This document shows, piece after piece, positions 32,754-35,340 of a stretch of DNA of 35,340 bases (its first letter is position 1; every line of letters starts with the position of its first letter). The position numbers were made by a program, and so were the translations under genes. The DNA comes from a virus, in IMG/VR virus record IMGVR_UViG_3300008110_005814, positions 1 through 35,340 of that record; one strand, 5' to 3'. The notes beneath the pieces were generated by a model that was given only the letters and a program-made list of their open reading frames with translations, was not told where the DNA came from and searched no databases.

Positions 32754-32967
32754 TATTAGGTCTTTCGGTATCTCTCATTGGCCTAGATACACTTCCTAAA
32801 TTTTTAGCTTTTAAGATAGTATGAAATTCATGCAAATACCATTCAACTCTCGTCCCCCAAGCTGATTTATCGATTTCAAACATCCAATCATTCAAATCTC
32901 TAAGCGAAGAAGCAATGTCTTCCAATGCTCTCACTTGTCTTTCTTCTAATGTTTTTTGATCTGCCAT
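32737..32967 (-). CDS. small unknown protein, tandem paralogue
   Basis: The 76-residue protein is a near copy of its upstream neighbour (32974-33210): both share EER.VRA.E.I..SL....DWM.E.D...W..R.EWYL.EF..I.KAK..G...RP....ERP. It is probably a small helical protein with conserved Trp residues and a short basic, Pro-containing tail. No known family is recognised. The pair lies between GT7 genes and is separated from its paralogue by six bases, so it is a recent tandem duplication. It may be an adaptor for the neighbouring glycosyltransferases, but that is a guess from position. Confidence 0.6.
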   Translation of the reverse strand: MADQKTLEERQVRALEDIASSLRDLNDWMFEIDKSAWGTRVEWYLHEFHTILKAKNLGSVSRPMRDTERPNNDERP

Positions 32968-32973
32968 AAACTA

Positions 32974-33210
32974 TTATTGAGGTCTTTCGTTTGATTTATC
33001 AGGTCTTCCGGTATTACCAATCGTTTTCGCTTTTGCAATCATATAGAATTCGTTTAAATACCATTCCATTCTTTCAGACCAACCTTTGGTATCCAATTCA
33101 TACATCCAATCCTGAATGTTTTCTAACGATGTTCCAATCTTTTCAAATGCTCTAACTGCTCTTTCTTCAATGTCGATGTTTGAAGTTTCGGGTTTCTTTG
33201 ATGTAGCCAT
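32974..33210 (-). CDS. small unknown protein, tandem paralogue
   Basis: The 78-residue protein shares about half its residues with the neighbour at 32737, including the DWMYELD and MEWYLNEFYMI blocks. Its N-terminal ten residues are extra. The start lies behind AAAACAAATAAA, the same twelve-base leader as the portal gene, which hints at strong expression. No enzyme motif, Cys, signal peptide or membrane segment is visible. Confidence 0.6.
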   Translation of the reverse strand: MATSKKPETSNIDIEERAVRAFEKIGTSLENIQDWMYELDTKGWSERMEWYLNEFYMIAKAKTIGNTGRPDKSNERPQ

Positions 33211-33222
33211 TTTATTTGTTTT
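33211..33222 (-). promoter_or_regulatory. A-rich translation start without Shine-Dalgarno
   Basis: Coding-strand AAAACAAATAAA directly precedes the ATG at 33210 and is identical to the leader of the portal gene at 6199-6210. Confidence 0.45.
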
Positions 33223-33457
33223 TTAATTTATTTTGTGTTCTTTTTTTGAAAAATCCTGTTGGGAAAGGTGATTGAGTTCCACCATAATAACCTCTCATTA
33301 ATTCTAACGAAGAGTATATAATAGGCATCATATATGAAAAATTATCAATCGTTTTATTATTTTCAAACGATTCTAATATTTCAGCAATCTTTTCTGCCCT
33401 TTCAACAATTTGTTCATTGTTAATAACCTGTTTTATTATAGAACTACTTTTATCCAT
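33212..33457 (-). CDS. small unknown protein between GT7 and the paralogue pair
   Basis: The 81-residue protein has a helical N-terminus (NEQIVERAEKIAEILESFEN), a short hydrophobic stretch around MMPIIYSSLELMRGYYGG and a basic tail FFKKRTQNKLKNK. It is not similar to the next two small genes. It overlaps the end of the GT7 gene at 33436 by 22 bases and has the AAAAAACAAA leader also seen at the left edge. No family is recognised; the gap and length suit a real small gene. Confidence 0.5.
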   Translation of the reverse strand: MDKSSSIIKQVINNEQIVERAEKIAEILESFENNKTIDNFSYMMPIIYSSLELMRGYYGGTQSPFPTGFFKKRTQNKLKNK

Positions 33458-34926
33458 TTTGTTTTTTCGTTTATATCTTCTTCAGATAAGATTTTGTAAT
33501 TTAAATAATTTAATCCAATTTTTTTTGTATCAACTTTTCCAGTCAAAACTTCATCAAAATATATTTGTGAGTTTTGAACTATATCTGGATCCCAACTATA
33601 AAACTTTTCAGTTATCTTATCATCATCATCGTGAATTAAGGATTGATACTTACCCATAATTCTAGAAGGAACTGAAAGTTTTGATGTTTTTTGAATTACA
33701 TCGGTTTTAATAAATTTAGAGTATTCGGTGAAATCTATTGAATGAACTTTAACGTGATTCATCGTAATAGAAGAATCTAATATAAAATCATGATAAATCT
33801 TATTAAAGTTTATATTAAGAACTGGCTCTAAATCAGTATTTTGTTTTTTACCATTATACCCTTCTAAATAAATGTTATCAATCTCTCTTTGTTCCAATAC
33901 ATAATCAAACATTAATAGATTTGATAATTTACCTTTGTATGGAGATGAATTTAAACTTGCACAACCTACATAAATTGGTTGATAACTATAATCAATTAGG
34001 GGTGTAACTATATACGGTTGCTGGTCGCCCGTATATGGAACTTTAACACTATTAAGATATAACTCAACTACTTCTTTGTTATAATCCACAACCATAGCAA
34101 TATGATTCCATACACCTAATTCATATTTTTTGTATGCGAAACAATACTGCCTATCATTATCATAAACATTTACCCTAATAGTTCCATCGTTTTGTAAAGA
34201 TATACCGGTGTTATAACCAGGCCAACTTACCAAATACTCCTCATCTTTCGCAATTTCATCTTTACTAAACCAAAGTGATACGCTAAAACTATCTTTCGTT
34301 AAATCTTTTATCTGATTATTTGGAAATATTTTTAGGTATAAATCATTATCTTTAAAATCAATATACTTAACATTTTCCGAATACTTCTTATCGGTGATTT
34401 TAATTTTTTCAAATTCGTAATACGAGTCTATGCGAGGAAAAACAATTTCTTCATCTAACTCTATATCATTCATTCTACATCTATGTAATAAATCTAAATC
34501 CGCAAACCCCCATCCATAATACTCATTTGAATACCCATTAACGGCTTCAAAATCTTCTTTGGAGAACATTACCACTCCACCGAAATATTCCAAATATGGG
34601 AGCTTAAATGTATGTGCCGATACCTTCGTTGCCATATGGACGGGATAACCTCCAATGTGAATGTAATTGTAATCACAATCATCACTTACCGGCAGCATAT
34701 CTATATCATGAAAGCAGAAATAATCGAATCCTTCTTTGAATAGAGAGAATCCGATATTACATAACTTACCATAATTAAATGGTTTATCATCTGATTGTTC
34801 TATAATAAAGATTTCGTAATCCACATCCTTATTCTTAAAGAATTCAGTCATATGTGGAACGAAGGTATCTAACTGCTCCCTTCTATCTCTATACGGAACT
34901 ATTATTGCTATTTTAGCACCTGTCAT
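33436..34926 (-). CDS. GT7 (beta-1,4-galactosyltransferase-like) with inserted LamG domain, altered catalytic motif (copy 1)
   Basis: The 496-residue protein has the GT7 start VPYRDRREQL (10-19), PFNYGKLCNIGF (49-60), HDIDMLP (73-79), YFGGVVMF (114-121) and NGYSNEYYGWGFADLDLLHR (130-149). In this copy the usual WGWGxEDDD reads YGWGFADLD, so the Glu and the second Asp are replaced by Ala and Leu. Residues about 170-400 are a LamG domain (MFDYVLEQREI). GKYQSLIH and IGLNYLNYKIL give the GT7 C-terminus. It shares one base with the upstream gene's stop. It may use a different acceptor or be inactive as a transferase. Confidence 0.8.
   Translation of the reverse strand: MTGAKIAIIVPYRDRREQLDTFVPHMTEFFKNKDVDYEIFIIEQSDDKPFNYGKLCNIGFSLFKEGFDYFCFHDIDMLPVSDDCDYNYIHIGGYPVHMATKVSAHTFKLPYLEYFGGVVMFSKEDFEAVNGYSNEYYGWGFADLDLLHRCRMNDIELDEEIVFPRIDSYYEFEKIKITDKKYSENVKYIDFKDNDLYLKIFPNNQIKDLTKDSFSVSLWFSKDEIAKDEEYLVSWPGYNTGISLQNDGTIRVNVYDNDRQYCFAYKKYELGVWNHIAMVVDYNKEVVELYLNSVKVPYTGDQQPYIVTPLIDYSYQPIYVGCASLNSSPYKGKLSNLLMFDYVLEQREIDNIYLEGYNGKKQNTDLEPVLNINFNKIYHDFILDSSITMNHVKVHSIDFTEYSKFIKTDVIQKTSKLSVPSRIMGKYQSLIHDDDDKITEKFYSWDPDIVQNSQIYFDEVLTGKVDTKKIGLNYLNYKILSEEDINEKTKWIKVVL
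33458..33467 (-). promoter_or_regulatory. A-rich translation start without Shine-Dalgarno
   Basis: Coding-strand AAAAAACAAA directly before the ATG at 33457 lies inside the end of the GT7 gene at 33436 and equals the leader at the left edge. Confidence 0.4.
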
Positions 34927-35340
34927 TATATTAAAACTATTTGTTTGGTTAGTTTATTCCAATTACCGAAAGATACAAAGGATTTTTCAGATTTCCAAGT
35001 CCATTCAGAAAAATCTTCTAAATTTATTGAGAGTTTATTTTTTGCCAAAGCCCTATACATTTTTCGGTATTCTTCTGAAAAAGCGTAATCAGTTCCTACA
35101 TTTGCAACAGCTCTTAACCTTTCTGCACAAGTACTATCCCATTTAAAATGATGAACTTGTGTAAAACCCTTTTCAATTGGATAACGAAGGGGGTGATTCC
35201 ATCCCTGCCACCTCCAAGTTGTTTGTCCATTTATTTCTGCATAATGTTGCCCCGCAGTTACCTTTATCCTACCCTTCATAAGAGTAACCTTATTTGGACA
35301 GGCTCCACTTAAAGGGTATCTAAAAAAAGAACTAATCGGA
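34926..35340 (-). CDS. C-terminal part of a glycosyltransferase (cut by the right edge)
   Basis: An ATG lies at 35279, but the frame stays open to the window edge and the codons before it (PLSGACPNKVTLMKGRIKV) read naturally into the protein, so only the last 137 residues are present. TQVHHFKWDSTCAERLR resembles the C-terminal end of phage and bacterial family 2 glycosyltransferases, where a His-Phe-Lys-Trp segment follows the catalytic domain; the family is inferred from this short stretch. It shares one base with the GT7 gene (TAATG). Confidence 0.6.
   Translation of the reverse strand, partial: PISSFFRYPLSGACPNKVTLMKGRIKVTAGQHYAEINGQTTWRWQGWNHPLRYPIEKGFTQVHHFKWDSTCAERLRAVANVGTDYAFSEEYRKMYRALAKNKLSINLEDFSEWTWKSEKSFVSFGNWNKLTKQIVLI

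Noticed and set aside
1-35340. tRNA genes, CRISPR arrays, insertion sequences, integrase
   Set aside because: No cloverleaf, direct-repeat array, transposase or recombinase could be recognised on reading both strands; a tRNA scan would be needed to be sure.
13299-35340. The sugar-gene cluster as a piece of bacterial chromosome wrongly joined to a phage
   Set aside because: It continues on the same strand with the same tight overlaps and A-rich leaders as the head genes, and similar proteins occur in marine phages.

Overview
The window looks like part of the genome of a T4-like tailed phage (myovirus type), AT-rich, with every supported gene on the minus strand and read from the right edge to the left. 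The head genes are recognisable and follow T4-like order in the direction of transcription: large terminase (gp17), portal (gp20), prohead protease (gp21), an acidic prohead-core protein (gp22-like), then the first codons of a gene at the left edge that by position should be the major capsid protein. Genes are tightly packed, often overlapping by 1 to 30 bases. Several starts lack a Shine-Dalgarno sequence and instead sit behind an A-rich stretch such as AAAACAAATAAA, which is typical of Bacteroidota and their phages; this points to a Bacteroidota-like host but is only an inference.

Region 1 (1-10.2 kb) is the head and packaging module. Besides the core genes it carries a ribosomal protein bS21 homologue between gp21 and gp22, a cupin-like small protein, several conserved phage proteins of unknown function and, upstream of the terminase, a Zn-ribbon protein and an Ntn-hydrolase (C45-like) protein. 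The few intergenic gaps repeatedly contain the 10-mer ATATTTATAT (coding-strand reading).

Region 2 (10.2-13.3 kb) holds a 2-oxoglutarate-oxygenase-like protein and a large fusion: an N-terminal HIGH-type nucleotidyltransferase, a middle section, and a C-terminal covalent nucleotidyltransferase (ATP/NAD ligase-like, KTDG and EGIVF motifs).

Region 3 (13.3 kb to the right edge, about 22 kb) is a large accessory cassette for making or modifying glycans. It has three SGNH-hydrolase-like proteins, three NAD-dependent epimerase/dehydratase-like proteins, three members of one putative glycosyltransferase family, a sulfotransferase-like protein, both halves of a small split thiamine-diphosphate enzyme, a PLP-aminotransferase-like protein, a second HxD-type oxygenase-like protein, two radical SAM proteins each followed by a LamG-like (concanavalin-fold) protein, three beta-1,4-galactosyltransferase-like (GT7) proteins that each carry a LamG domain inside the GT7 fold, three small unknown proteins and the end of another glycosyltransferase. 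Many of these are duplicates in a repeated order (SDR-SGNH twice, radical SAM-LamG twice, GT7::LamG three times), so the cassette seems to have grown by duplication of gene pairs. The most likely overall role is building and attaching a modified (possibly sulfated, acylated) sugar to virion proteins or to the host surface; the target cannot be read from this window.
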